DNA of 64,000 bases, taken from NCBI GenBank assembly GCA_009928665.1, contig SACF01000020.1:1-64000 (forward strand). Direction: 5' to 3'. This DNA comes from Alphaproteobacteria bacterium (lineage in GTDB: Bacteria > Bacteroidota > Bacteroidia > Bacteroidales > FEN-979). The notes under the pieces are model-generated. The model did no database searches. It saw only the letters and a program-made list of their open reading frames with translations, and was not told the origin of the DNA. Positions 26,025 to 35,435 of the stretch are shown here, one piece after another (position 1 is the first letter of the stretch; every line of letters begins with the position of its first letter). A program made the translations under genes and the position numbers.

Positions 26025-29000
26025 TCAGGATGTCCGGAATTGGTCCCGGGAAGCTATATCAGATGGATCGGGTAGCCCGGGAAGTTGCTTTGCGCCTTGC
26101 ATGACAATGCTCATTTGAGCAGCATGTATAAAACGGGCCTCCCGGGTACAAGGTGTCAGAAAAGTAACTTCAAGCAGCTCAAAAGGATCAAACTTCAGCT
26201 TCGCCCGAACCTGATCCGTCTCATACTCATAACCGTTCCCGGTTAATGTAAGCGTTTTAATGTGCCCGTTGTCTTTGAAGATTAAAACCTCTTTTAGGGA
26301 AGACCTGCTTAACAAAAATCCGGAATGCTCCCGGTTCAATGAAGCTTCCGAAAGACACAACCCGGGTTTATCGGTGAAGGGGCTGCCCGACGAGGGACAA
26401 AAGGTTGTGCAATTTCCACACCCGTTACACCAATCTCTGATATTCAGAACCTGTAGCGCTTGCTCAATCCTGAAATCATTGTCTTTCAGGATGCGGATAC
26501 TTCCATCCTCACTGCGAACAGCTTTTTGCAGTTTAAACACGGCAGGTTCGATGCGATAACAAAAATTTGCAAGGTTGGGACATACTGTAACGCAGATACT
26601 GCATAAATCCTGACATTGCAGACACCGTAATGCTTCCCGACGCGCCTCCGCCTCCGTTAAGATCCCATTCCCGGTCGCGTCGTCTGTATCTCTCTGATGT
26701 GGTTGTTCAGTAACGGCCCGGTAGGAACGTTCTGCCCTTTTCCGCATGAGATCCGTGTATTGATCCGGTTGAATTCCGGATTTTGTCTTCACTCCCAATT
26801 CTTCATCCGGCTCCCTTGTACCGCTCCGTTCCCGGCAAAACCTGCGGATAATCTCCTCAGCCGCCTTTCTTCCGTCGGCAACGGCTTTTATTGCAGTCGA
26901 TGCGCCGCGCATGACGTCACCCCCGACGTACAAATTCTCAATCCGGGTAGCATACCTTCCATTCTCTGTTTGAAGCAGTTCCCGATCCACAAAATCCAGG
27001 TCGGGCTTCTGTCCCAAAGCAGGAATGATCGTATCACATAACAATTCAAATTCCGAATCCGGAATCTTAACCGGAATGGGTCGTGGATCCTTTTTCATCG
27101 CGGAAGGTAAATCGGCGATCGGAACAGCAGGATCCCCATGCTGATAAAGGACATTCCTCGAACATACCAGCGCTTTTACCGCTCCCCCCTCAGAAATGAT
27201 CCGCTCCGGAGTCACCAGTTCAAGGATATTGATGCCTTCAGCACGTGCAGCAGCAATTTCACTCCGGTCGGCGGGCATTTCCTCCATGGTCCTCCGGTAT
27301 ACCAGCGTCACTTCCCCGCCTTCCGGAACAATTTTTTTCGCTGTCCGTGCCACATCCATGGCAGTATTTCCGCCTCCGATGACCACTACCCTTTTACCCG
27401 ACCAGGATGATTGTCCGGTTTTGACATCCGATAAAAAACGAAGGGGATCAAGCACACCTTCGGAGGTAATCCCCTCAATCAGTAAGGGTACCGTCAACTG
27501 GGCGCCAGCAGCCAAAAATACCGTGTCATATTCTTTAAGGATGGTTTCAAACCTCCTTTTATCAATGTTTTCGCAACAATGTAATTTAATCCCCGAATCG
27601 AGGATGGTCAGTACATCCAGATCGATGGAGGTCTGATCAAGTCTGAATGGCGGGATCACTGCGGAGATCATTCCTCCGGGTACCCTTTTCCGGTCGAAAA
27701 TGTCTACTTCAAATCCGGCCTGTCTCAGAAACCATCCGCAGGTAAGCCCTGCCGGACCCGCACCGATCACGGCAGCTTTCCACACCGGGATGTCCGGGAT
27801 ATTTTTCGGGATACCCATCCGGCTATCAGGCGCCTGCCCGATCACCCTGTCAGGGATAACCGCCGGGTTTTCGGTCTGTTCCCACCCCGGGGAATTTGGA
27901 TGATGGTGCAGGTTGGCAACGAATTTTTTTATTTCCCTGATTTGAAGGGGATCATCGTAATTGATCCGGGTGCATTTATACTCACATGAATTGTCGCAGA
28001 TGGAACCCAGGACCGATGGCAAAGGATTGGTTTTGAAAATGGTCTGATAGGCTTCCCCGAATGCGCCTTGTGCAACCTGTCCGAGGTATCCGGGTATATC
28101 CTGCTCCGCGGGACAGGTATCGGTGCATGGGGCATGGATACAGTCGAACCACTCCAGTTGACGGGTCGTTTTAATCGATGGCTCCGCCGGGATTCCTTTC
28201 CGGAAACGTCGATCCCCGGTGACTTTTGTGGCGTAATGCTTTAAATTGAATAATTCCGGACTGTCCCCTGAATAACCCATCTTCCCTGCAACAGTTGAGA
28301 TATAATCAGGAATATTTCTGGCACTTGATTCTTCGAAGGCATCCCTCATCCTGCCGATATACTGGTGCAGGCGCCCGTATCCTCCGGGTTTCAGCAGATC
28401 GCTGCAAACCGTCACGGGTAGCAGCCCGCAGGAAATCACTTCCGGCAGATTGAAACAATCAACGCCTCCTGAAAAGGAGATATCGAGATCGGGCCGGTCC
28501 TCCTTCAGCCTCCCGGCCAGGGTCACTGTCACCGGGTGAAGTGCCCGCCCGCTCAGGTAAGCCATCTTTTCCGTTGATGGAAAAACCTTCCGTTTGTTGA
28601 GGCACGCCAGTGTATTGCTTAGTTTGACACTGAAGCAAACCTGATGGGCATCAGCATACCGCGATAAATCATCTATTATCTCAAGCGCTTCAGGATACTT
28701 CAGATCATGATCAAAGACCTGATCAGGGATTTCGGTTGCATAATGCAAACGATCATTTAAAACCGATCGCAAATCCGCTGCTCCCAGGAGGGTCGGATTC
28801 AATTTGATGGTAGTATGCAGGTGGCGTTCAGAAATCAGATACCGCGCTATCTTACCGATTTCCGACGGAGGGCATCCGTGCATGGTGCTCAGGGTCACCG
28901 AACCGGAAATCCGTGAAGGAATTTCCACAGCCTCAGCTTCCGGACAGACCGTGCGTAAAAGAAGCCTCGCTTCGTCCAGCTCAGCGGAGCAGTCGTTCAT

Positions 29001-29519
29001 TTTATCGAGGAACCATTGGACATTTTCACGCATGATGCCATCAAAATCATAGCCGACACTCATGTTGAAAATCATTCCGGAGGTACCCTCAAATCCCAAA
29101 ACATGCTGAAGGATGTGGATGACAATCCAGGCGTTAAAATACTCCCGGAACGACGCGGATACCTTCAGCTCCTGCGACCATTCGCAGTTATAACCTTCAT
29201 CGTACAAATCGATACAGGGTTTTGCAACCTGCAATTCATCCAGGGTCTGAATGGTTTTAAGTTCCAGGTATCTGGCACCGTAAAGCCAGGATGAGATGAT
29301 ATTCTGAGCCAGTTGCGTGTGGGGTCCGGCGGCGACACCGATTGGATTATCAAGTAAGACCCCATACCGCTTAAACCGGAACGGGTCCTGCGTTGATGGC
29401 CTGAAAAAAAGGTCATCGGGATACCCGTAAAAGGAACCTGCCCGAACCTGACGGAGCGTAAAACGCAAAAGGTCAGGTAATTTCATTGGATTAAACGAAT
29501 CAGCCATTGGAGTCACCAT
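26025..29519 (-). CDS. ygfK: YgfK multidomain flavin/FeS oxidoreductase
   Basis: 1164 residues, longer than the roughly 1030 of E. coli YgfK. Residues 1-440 are dihydroorotate-dehydrogenase-like (AAGPHTQLAQNIISSWL, ELKTIQTLDEL). At about 455-520 comes a glutamate-synthase-type FeS region (CIHAPCTDTCPAEQDIPGYL, ICDNSCEYKCTR). FAD and NAD domains follow (AAVIGAGPAGLTCGWFL near 583; VVVIGGGNTAMDVARTA near 711). The C-terminal FeS domains have CLQCQDLCSICVTVCP (near 966) and WCNGCGNCTTFCP (near 1030). It probably joins NAD(P)H to the molybdenum hydroxylases of the cluster. The old name selenate reductase subunit rests on E. coli genetics and should not be taken literally. First gene of the minus-strand operon. 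Confidence 0.9.
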   Translation of the reverse strand: MVTPMADSFNPMKLPDLLRFTLRQVRAGSFYGYPDDLFFRPSTQDPFRFKRYGVLLDNPIGVAAGPHTQLAQNIISSWLYGARYLELKTIQTLDELQVAKPCIDLYDEGYNCEWSQELKVSASFREYFNAWIVIHILQHVLGFEGTSGMIFNMSVGYDFDGIMRENVQWFLDKMNDCSAELDEARLLLRTVCPEAEAVEIPSRISGSVTLSTMHGCPPSEIGKIARYLISERHLHTTIKLNPTLLGAADLRSVLNDRLHYATEIPDQVFDHDLKYPEALEIIDDLSRYADAHQVCFSVKLSNTLACLNKRKVFPSTEKMAYLSGRALHPVTVTLAGRLKEDRPDLDISFSGGVDCFNLPEVISCGLLPVTVCSDLLKPGGYGRLHQYIGRMRDAFEESSARNIPDYISTVAGKMGYSGDSPELFNLKHYATKVTGDRRFRKGIPAEPSIKTTRQLEWFDCIHAPCTDTCPAEQDIPGYLGQVAQGAFGEAYQTIFKTNPLPSVLGSICDNSCEYKCTRINYDDPLQIREIKKFVANLHHHPNSPGWEQTENPAVIPDRVIGQAPDSRMGIPKNIPDIPVWKAAVIGAGPAGLTCGWFLRQAGFEVDIFDRKRVPGGMISAVIPPFRLDQTSIDLDVLTILDSGIKLHCCENIDKRRFETILKEYDTVFLAAGAQLTVPLLIEGITSEGVLDPLRFLSDVKTGQSSWSGKRVVVIGGGNTAMDVARTAKKIVPEGGEVTLVYRRTMEEMPADRSEIAAARAEGINILELVTPERIISEGGAVKALVCSRNVLYQHGDPAVPIADLPSAMKKDPRPIPVKIPDSEFELLCDTIIPALGQKPDLDFVDRELLQTENGRYATRIENLYVGGDVMRGASTAIKAVADGRKAAEEIIRRFCRERSGTREPDEELGVKTKSGIQPDQYTDLMRKRAERSYRAVTEQPHQRDTDDATGNGILTEAEARREALRCLQCQDLCSICVTVCPNLANFCYRIEPAVFKLQKAVRSEDGSIRILKDNDFRIEQALQVLNIRDWCNGCGNCTTFCPSSGSPFTDKPGLCLSEASLNREHSGFLLSRSSLKEVLIFKDNGHIKTLTLTGNGYEYETDQVRAKLKFDPFELLEVTFLTPCTREARFIHAAQMSIVMQGAKQLPGLPDPSDIASRDQFRTS

Positions 29520-29534
29520 AATCCGGGTTCAGCT

Positions 29535-29542
29535 CAAAATTA
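29535..29542 (-). promoter_or_regulatory. -7 box of the ygfK operon
   Basis: Plus-strand CAAAATTA reads TAATTTTG on the minus strand, a full TAnnTTTG match 16 bases before the ygfK start. A CAAA (TTTG on the minus strand) lies about 16 bases further upstream, a little short of the usual spacing. Confidence 0.5.
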
Positions 29543-29644
29543 ACGATAAAGCAACAATCAAACGCCGTTGAAGAAAAAAAAGGTTTCCGGCTGCGTGTAA
29601 CCGGATCGTGGTCAGGCCTTTTTCACAGGGTTCTAAAACTTTTC

Positions 29645-29652
29645 TACCTTTG
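29645..29652 (+). promoter_or_regulatory. -7 box of guaD
   Basis: TACCTTTG matches TAnnTTTG, 31 bases before ATG 29683. A TTTC at 29621-29624 is near the -33 position. Together with the ygfK box it makes a divergent promoter region of about 110 bases. Confidence 0.6.
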
Positions 29653-29682
29653 CATTATATTGTCAGAACCCTATCGAAGTTA

Positions 29683-30186
29683 ATGCCCGATTTGACGCAT
29701 CCATTGAACGGAAATACGTATAATGAAGCTTTTCTCACCGAAGCCTTCAGGCTGGCTGCACAATCGATGCAGGCAAACAATGGCGGACCTTTCGGAGCCG
29801 TTGTGGTAATCGATGATAAAATCATTGGTACCGGTGTTAACCAGGTTACTTCAAAGAATGATCCGACTGCCCATGCGGAGATCATGGCCATCAGAGATGC
29901 CTGTGAAAAACTGAAACGTTTTGATTTACAGGGAGCTGTAATTTACTCCACCTGTGAACCTTGCCCGATGTGCTTTTCGGCCATTTATTGGGCCGGTATC
30001 CAGAGGGTGTTTTATGCATCTACCCGGGAAGATGCCGCAGCAATAGGTTTTAAGGACAGTTGGATTTATGATGAAATAGGGAAGGAACCCACCGGGAGAA
30101 CCGTTAACTTCCAAAGGGTTATCCATCCGGCTGCCCCCCGTCTCTTCAGCGATTGGGATGCTAAGCAGGATAAAATTTCTTATTGA
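29683..30186 (+). CDS. guaD: Guanine deaminase / nucleoside deaminase
   Basis: 167 residues from ATG 29683; starts further upstream lie before the TAnnTTTG box and are rejected. It is a cytidine-deaminase-fold zinc enzyme: GGPFGAVVV, PTAHAEIMAIRDAC (HAE, zinc His and catalytic Glu) and STCEPCPMCFSAIYWAG (PCxxC zinc Cys). The length and the ending (FSDWDAKQDKISY) resemble the small guanine deaminases of Bacillus type. It would feed guanine into xanthine for the divergent xanthine dehydrogenase and ring-opening operon. Cytosine/adenosine (tRNA) deaminase cannot be fully excluded, but the neighbours favour guanine. Confidence 0.82.
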   Translation: MPDLTHPLNGNTYNEAFLTEAFRLAAQSMQANNGGPFGAVVVIDDKIIGTGVNQVTSKNDPTAHAEIMAIRDACEKLKRFDLQGAVIYSTCEPCPMCFSAIYWAGIQRVFYASTREDAAAIGFKDSWIYDEIGKEPTGRTVNFQRVIHPAAPRLFSDWDAKQDKISY

Positions 30187-30209
30187 AACAGAGTTTCCCG
30201 TCTCTTTTC

Positions 30210-30240
30210 TTGACACATGCAATTCTTTTTTATATCTTTG
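30210..30240 (+). promoter_or_regulatory. Promoter of the coiled-coil membrane gene
   Basis: TTG at 30210-30212, 20 bases, TATCTTTG at 30233-30240: a complete Bacteroidota vegetative promoter. The ATG follows 21 bases later. Confidence 0.75.
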
Positions 30241-30261
30241 ATAATCAATTAAAATTATCAC

Positions 30262-31038
30262 ATGAAAAAGTTATTTGCAGGGATTATCGCGCTACTGATC
30301 CCGGTTACTCTTTTAGCTCAGACAGCAAAAGAGGCGCAGGACCTAACCCAGGTCATGAATAAAATAAAGAAAGTCGAAAAGGAAAACCAGTACCTGAAAA
30401 AACAAACAGGATCGCTTCAGGCAACCGTAACATCGCTGACGGAGCAACTTGTCAAACTCAATAAAAAAATCGCAGCCAGCGATTCTATAGTCAAATCGGG
30501 ACAGGATACGGTTTCAACCTATTCGGCGCGAATCGCTAAAACAGAAAATGATGTCGCCCAGGTATCGGGCGCCATCCTGATCCGCACCTGGATTTTCCTG
30601 GTGATCCTGGTCCTGATCACCGGAGTTATCATCTATTTCCAGGTAGCCTTTCGCAACCGGCAATCGGACGACAAAGCGGAGCTGATGGAGAAACTAAAAG
30701 CCCAACGGGATGAGCGGGAACAGAAAATCAGTGAAGTTCTTGGTTTGCTGGAATCGGCCAGGGCCGAACAAAATGAATTTCAGCATACCACCCGCGAACG
30801 GATCACCAACCTCTCGGGGCAGATCGTGACCGCTGAAGAACAAATCCGCGGCGAGTTGAACAATCTTATCCTGACGCGTGAAAAAGAAAATAAGGAGTCA
30901 TTCACCCAAATAAAGGAAAGTCAGGATAAATTGAAGGAGGAATTTTTGCTGAAATTAACTGCACTCCAAAAGCAATTAAACGATTCTTTTGCAGGACTTC
31001 AGCAGGAACTACAGCGGATAACCCCGAAAAAAAGCTGA
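30262..31038 (+). CDS. Coiled-coil single-span membrane protein
   Basis: 258 residues. A signal peptide (residues 1-20, ending LLAQ) is followed by a heptad-rich coiled coil at about 25-95 (IKKVEKENQYLKKQTGSLQ), one transmembrane helix at about 106-128 (TWIFLVILVLITGVIIYFQV) and a long second coiled coil to the C-terminus (LMEKLKAQRDEREQKISEVL, NEFQHTTRERITNLSGQI). It therefore links the periplasm and cytoplasm through helical rods. No enzyme domain. The histidine kinase downstream has its own -7 box, so a shared role is possible but unproven. Confidence 0.65.
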   Translation: MKKLFAGIIALLIPVTLLAQTAKEAQDLTQVMNKIKKVEKENQYLKKQTGSLQATVTSLTEQLVKLNKKIAASDSIVKSGQDTVSTYSARIAKTENDVAQVSGAILIRTWIFLVILVLITGVIIYFQVAFRNRQSDDKAELMEKLKAQRDEREQKISEVLGLLESARAEQNEFQHTTRERITNLSGQIVTAEEQIRGELNNLILTREKENKESFTQIKESQDKLKEEFLLKLTALQKQLNDSFAGLQQELQRITPKKS

Positions 31039-31045
31039 TTTTTCG

Positions 31046-31053
31046 TAATTTTG
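31046..31053 (+). promoter_or_regulatory. -7 box upstream of the PAS kinase
   Basis: TAATTTTG matches TAnnTTTG, eight bases after the previous stop and about 85 bases before ATG 31139, giving a leader of roughly 80 bases. Confidence 0.5.
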
Positions 31054-31138
31054 CATTTTCGGCCAATATTTTGCCATTTAGGCGTTGGTTTAACTAACCC
31101 GGGATGATGCACCAAAAAGGCAACTAACCGTTGATGAT

Positions 31139-32335
31139 ATGAAATTGGATAAAAGAGTAGCCGTCGCTGGCAAAAAAAAATCAACCGGAAATAATTCTCA
31201 AAAGCGCCATGGTGGTTCGGAATATGATACCACACTCCTGAATCACCTCATGGAAAATATTCCCGATGCCATCTATTTTAAGGATCTTGAAAGCAGGTTC
31301 ATCGCTGTAAGTAAAGCTTTGGTTCAGAAACATGGTTTTAAAAACGCGGACCAGATTCTTGGAAAAACCGATTTTGATTTTTTTTCACCTGAAAGTGCGA
31401 ATGAATTCTTCGAATCGGAACAGGAGCTTATCCGAACTGGGGTACCCGTGATCAATGAGGAAGAATGCGAAATCTGGCAGGACGGGACTAAGACCTATGC
31501 CCTGGGCACTAAAATGCCACTTAAAGACCGTAACGGTAAAATCATCGGCACTTTTGGTATTTCGCGTGATATCACCGAGCGGAAACGCGCCGAAGAAGAG
31601 ATCACCCGCATCAATCAGGAACTTCGTGAAGTCAACCTCATGAAGGATAAAATGCTGTCGGTCATAGCCCATGATCTGAAAAATCCTTTCGCTGCCATTC
31701 TCGGTCTATCCAACATCCTGGTTGAGGATTTTGATCAGCTCGAACCAGCCGAAATGAGGAACTTCATCAATACGATCAACGATTCAACAACGCACCTGTA
31801 CCAGCTCCTCGAGCAACTGCTCACCTGGTTGTCGGCCCGGGCAGGACGCATTCAGGTTCAACAACAAACTGTCAGGATGTACCTTGTGACCGATCGCGTC
31901 ATCAAAATCCTTACACCTCAGGCCGATGCTAAAAATATCCGCCTGCACCACACGATTCTTGCCGATCAGATTGTGTCGGGTGACGAAAGCATGATCGAGA
32001 CCATACTCAGGAATCTGGTCGGTAATGCCATCAAATTTACCCCAAACGGAGGATCGGTAGAAATTGAAATGAAAGATGGTCCCGAATACAATCGTTTAAC
32101 AGTCAGGGATACCGGGGTCGGAATAAATCCTGGCCGGCTGGGCAGCCTGTTTCAGGAAGATAAGATCCAAAGTTCAAAGGGAACCATGGAAGAAAAAGGT
32201 TCCGGATTCGGATTGCTGATCTGCAAAGAATTTGCAGAAAAAATGGGTGGTCATATTGAAGTGCACAGTGAGGCCGGGAAAGGAAGCGCTTTTACCATTT
32301 ACCTGAAGCGGTCAGGTCTTAATTATGCGGGATAA
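31139..32335 (+). CDS. PAS-domain sensor histidine kinase
   Basis: 398 residues, no membrane segment. A PAS domain lies at about 34-150 ([19 protein letters not shown] ... [17 protein letters not shown]). The dimerisation/phosphoacceptor helix has [18 protein letters not shown] (His in AHDLKNP). The ATP-binding domain has [13 protein letters not shown] (N box), DTGVGI (G1) and [12 protein letters not shown] (G2). No receiver domain is attached. The typical partner would be a separate response regulator, and none is adjacent. Its 3' end overlaps the convergent hybrid kinase gene by 17 bases. Confidence 0.9.
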   Translation: MKLDKRVAVAGKKKSTGNNSQKRHGGSEYDTTLLNHLMENIPDAIYFKDLESRFIAVSKALVQKHGFKNADQILGKTDFDFFSPESANEFFESEQELIRTGVPVINEEECEIWQDGTKTYALGTKMPLKDRNGKIIGTFGISRDITERKRAEEEITRINQELREVNLMKDKMLSVIAHDLKNPFAAILGLSNILVEDFDQLEPAEMRNFINTINDSTTHLYQLLEQLLTWLSARAGRIQVQQQTVRMYLVTDRVIKILTPQADAKNIRLHHTILADQIVSGDESMIETILRNLVGNAIKFTPNGGSVEIEMKDGPEYNRLTVRDTGVGINPGRLGSLFQEDKIQSSKGTMEEKGSGFGLLICKEFAEKMGGHIEVHSEAGKGSAFTIYLKRSGLNYAG

Positions 32336-34826
32336 CAAGGGTGCGGGTGGCGATAATCTCCCGCAGTTCCTCTTTTTTTACCGGTTTTGAAATATAATCA
32401 TCGCACCCGGCCTCCAGCGCCTTCGACCGGTCCTCTGACAACGCGTATGCCGTTTGCGCAACAACGGGAATTTTTGCATTTAAATCCTTGATCTTCCGTA
32501 CCAGATCATACCCGGTTATATCGGGCAATTTAATGTCGAGAAGAATCAGATCCAGATCCGGATAGAGCTGCATCAGCTCAAGTGTCTCCTTCCCGTCCCT
32601 GGCATGATATACCGTGCATAACATCCGGGTCAGGATTACATTCAGATATTCGAAATTATCGTTCTCATCCTCCACGACGAGGATCTTAAGGTTCCTGGTT
32701 TGCGGGCTGCCTGACGTCTTTTGATTTGCATCAGGTACCACGGACTTCTTGCCGGGGGATTTCCACGGCAGGGTGATAAAGAATGTACTGCCTTTCCCGG
32801 AAGCCGACTCCAACCTTATCGATCCACCGATCTTCTCGGTGTAAGCCCTGGTGATGGCAAGCCCAAGTCCGTTACCTCCCGGTAAATTGCTGGTCTGACC
32901 CTCTACCTGTCTGAAACGGTCGAAAATCAGTTCATGGTTCACGGGATCAATTCCGACTCCGGTATCCTTCACATAGAATACGATAGAATCACCCCTCCGG
33001 CTATAACCCAGTTGGATAAAACCCTTTTCGGTGAATTTTATGGCATTGCTGATTAAATTATCAAGAATTTGTCTGAGTTTTATCTGATCTGAGAGCAGGA
33101 TCCGGTCGACAGCCTCCTTCTCGACCTTAAGTTCAAGATTTTTCTTGATGGCTTTTTGCTGATGTGACTGGTACACAGAATCCACAAGCTGGTGGATCGA
33201 AAAGGGAGCTTCGTTGAATTCAATCAGGCCGGCTTCTATCTTGGAGATATCGAGTACATCGTTGATGATATGCAGCAACTGGTCGCAGTTATCATTGATG
33301 ATCCTGATAAACCTAGTCCGGTCCTCTTCACTGGTCTCAGGATCATCGAGCAGTCCCGCAAAACCGATGATCCCGTTCATGGGGGTCCGGATTTCATGTG
33401 ACATATTGGCCAGAAATGCCGATTTTAACCGGTCACTCTCCTCGGCCTGCTCCTTTGCCGCCAGAAGGTCCTGTTCTGCCTTTTTGTAATCGGTTCTGTT
33501 TGCAATATACCCGAAAATCCGCATCACATTATCGATCCGGTAGGCCCGGCCTGTAGTTGCGAACCAGGCTCGTTCACCGGTAGCTTTGACCACCTTGTAT
33601 TCAAAGGAGAATGTCTTTCCGGGATTTTCAATCATGTTCCGGATCAACTGTTCCATACCGTCCATATATTCAGGCACAATGAAAGAAAAGAATTTTTCCA
33701 TACTGTTCCTGATGCTGTTGGGCGGCAACGCAAGGAATTCATCAACCACCGGTGAATAGTAAGAATTAACCAGAGAGCCGTTATCATCTACATCGGCTTT
33801 CCATATAACATTCGGAATGTTGCTTGTGATAATCTCTTGTTCCTGTAAGCTCTCCTTCAAAGCGGCACGGTTATACGCAGCATCAGTGATATCATGAATT
33901 ATCGAAACATCTGTCCCCTTTCCTTCGATCTGAATGTGAGAAGTATGAACCTCGACCCGGCGGATTTCCCCGTCAGCCCTGCGATGAAATGATTCGAGAA
34001 AAGATTGAGCACCCTGATCATCGTATTTCGAAACCGTTGTTCCTTCTGCCGGTTTGATTGATGCATCGATCTCCAGGATTGATTTTTTCCTGAGATCTTC
34101 CGGGGCATACCCGTAAAAGCGTAAAGCAGCCTCATTGGCATCCAGGATGGTCTGGGTTTCCGGATCCACGATCAGCATGATTGCATCGCTTTTGGTGAAC
34201 AACTGACGGAACTTTTCTTCACTCTTATGAAGGTCCCGCTTTGTTCGCCAGTGGTTGGCCCTGTTCAGGAACAATATGCCCAAAAGAAGGGTTCCGACCG
34301 GGTATATGATTAAAACCGGCAATGCAATGGTTAATAAGGTCGGCATCCTGACCGAACCCGGGAGAAAAACGGTACATCCCAGCATGGCCAGATGTACGAC
34401 GAATCCCATCAGATATATCTCGTACCAGTAGCCCGGTTTTCTCCATTGCGGCCTGAATTTTCCCCAGAGAATCCCGATACAACCGGAAGAAATGATGACG
34501 GCTACACCCATCCAGATGCCATGACCGCCCAAAATAATCCGGTATGCCGACGTAATTACCATGGCAATCATGGTCGGGATCCATCCAAATATCAAGCCTG
34601 AAACCGAAAGCAGCACAGATCGCGTATCGAAAACCAGGCCGGGAACCAAAACCCAGGGGGTCAACATCAGTACGATACCAATACAACCAAGCAACAAACC
34701 CGCTATGATATTATTGGAAATTTTTTGCCCGGTATCCTCACGCCTCCACGAAAAATCGATGATCAGGCTGGTCGCCAGCAAAATTGAGATGTTATGAATA
34801 AGCCCAATAATAATCGATGATTCCAT
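32319..34826 (-). CDS. Hybrid histidine kinase with 5TMR-LYT sensor
   Basis: 835 residues. Residues 1-190 hold five to six membrane helices, resembling the 5TMR-LYT sensor module ([20 protein letters not shown] ... GHGIWMG), seen in LytS-type receptors. Two PAS domains follow (about 205-320 and 330-450). The kinase core has [17 protein letters not shown] (phosphoacceptor His), [20 protein letters not shown] and [12 protein letters not shown]. The C-terminal receiver domain has [12 protein letters not shown] and [13 protein letters not shown] (phosphoacceptor Asp), ending [10 protein letters not shown]. It should sense a membrane or small-molecule signal. A weak -7 box (TACTTTTA) lies near 34872-34879 on the minus strand. 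Confidence 0.9.
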   Translation of the reverse strand: MESSIIIGLIHNISILLATSLIIDFSWRREDTGQKISNNIIAGLLLGCIGIVLMLTPWVLVPGLVFDTRSVLLSVSGLIFGWIPTMIAMVITSAYRIILGGHGIWMGVAVIISSGCIGILWGKFRPQWRKPGYWYEIYLMGFVVHLAMLGCTVFLPGSVRMPTLLTIALPVLIIYPVGTLLLGILFLNRANHWRTKRDLHKSEEKFRQLFTKSDAIMLIVDPETQTILDANEAALRFYGYAPEDLRKKSILEIDASIKPAEGTTVSKYDDQGAQSFLESFHRRADGEIRRVEVHTSHIQIEGKGTDVSIIHDITDAAYNRAALKESLQEQEIITSNIPNVIWKADVDDNGSLVNSYYSPVVDEFLALPPNSIRNSMEKFFSFIVPEYMDGMEQLIRNMIENPGKTFSFEYKVVKATGERAWFATTGRAYRIDNVMRIFGYIANRTDYKKAEQDLLAAKEQAEESDRLKSAFLANMSHEIRTPMNGIIGFAGLLDDPETSEEDRTRFIRIINDNCDQLLHIINDVLDISKIEAGLIEFNEAPFSIHQLVDSVYQSHQQKAIKKNLELKVEKEAVDRILLSDQIKLRQILDNLISNAIKFTEKGFIQLGYSRRGDSIVFYVKDTGVGIDPVNHELIFDRFRQVEGQTSNLPGGNGLGLAITRAYTEKIGGSIRLESASGKGSTFFITLPWKSPGKKSVVPDANQKTSGSPQTRNLKILVVEDENDNFEYLNVILTRMLCTVYHARDGKETLELMQLYPDLDLILLDIKLPDITGYDLVRKIKDLNAKIPVVAQTAYALSEDRSKALEAGCDDYISKPVKKEELREIIATRTLVIPHN

Positions 34827-34919
34827 GCGATGATCAGCGGTTTATTTTCCTACTCAGAGCTGAAGAAAGTATAAAAGTACCCTCAATTCCCGTAGTAAAA
34901 ATAATTAAATTAGAATTAC

Positions 34920-34927
34920 TACTTTTG
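34920..34927 (+). promoter_or_regulatory. -7 box before the TonB-C gene
   Basis: TACTTTTG matches TAnnTTTG, 66 bases before ATG 34994. No well-spaced TTG is seen. Confidence 0.45.
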
Positions 34928-34993
34928 TCTTTTAGATAATTTGATCAGAAACTTTTAACACCTGACATTCTCCTAAATCTTAATCCAGTTGTA

Positions 34994-35425
34994 ATGACCG
35001 ATCTTCCCAGGAAGAAGCATTTTCTGCAACTGCCCCGCTACGAAGGTGGAAGCCGTGAGCTCAGGAAGTACATTTCGGAGAACCTTCGTTATCCGGCCCC
35101 GGCCCTGGAGGCACGTATTGAAGGTTTTGTTATTGTTGCCTACGATGTCCTTGATGACGGAACGGTTGTAAATATGCATGTGGTTAAAAGTTTGGGGTAC
35201 GGTTGTGATGAAGAAGCTCTTCGGCTGATCGGGATGCTTCAGTTTGAAAAGGCCAGAAACCGGGGAGTCAGAGTTCGGATGACCACAAAAACCCGCATCA
35301 ATTTTGTACTTCCGAAGCTCATCATCACCTATAGCCAGAGTCAGGATGATTCAACCGGAAACAATAAAAAAAGTTGTCCCGACAAGGGCGAACCGATAAC
35401 GTACAATTACACAATAACACGCTAA
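34994..35425 (+). CDS. Soluble TonB C-terminal-domain protein
   Basis: 143 residues dominated by a TonB-C fold: [61 protein letters not shown] and the final strand [13 protein letters not shown]. It lacks the membrane anchor and Pro-rich linker of real TonB, and has no signal peptide, so it cannot energise outer-membrane transport in the usual way. The gene lies ten bases before the DUF853 ATPase gene and is probably co-transcribed with it. A cytoplasmic TonB-C domain beside a HerA-like ATPase is unusual. Confidence 0.75.
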   Translation: MTDLPRKKHFLQLPRYEGGSRELRKYISENLRYPAPALEARIEGFVIVAYDVLDDGTVVNMHVVKSLGYGCDEEALRLIGMLQFEKARNRGVRVRMTTKTRINFVLPKLIITYSQSQDDSTGNNKKSCPDKGEPITYNYTITR

Positions 35426-35435
35426 CATAAACATC

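Noticed and set aside
26025..29519. Calling YgfK a selenate reductase
   Set aside because: The name comes from E. coli genetics; the domains point to a general NAD(P)H/FeS/flavin electron-transfer protein next to molybdenum hydroxylases.
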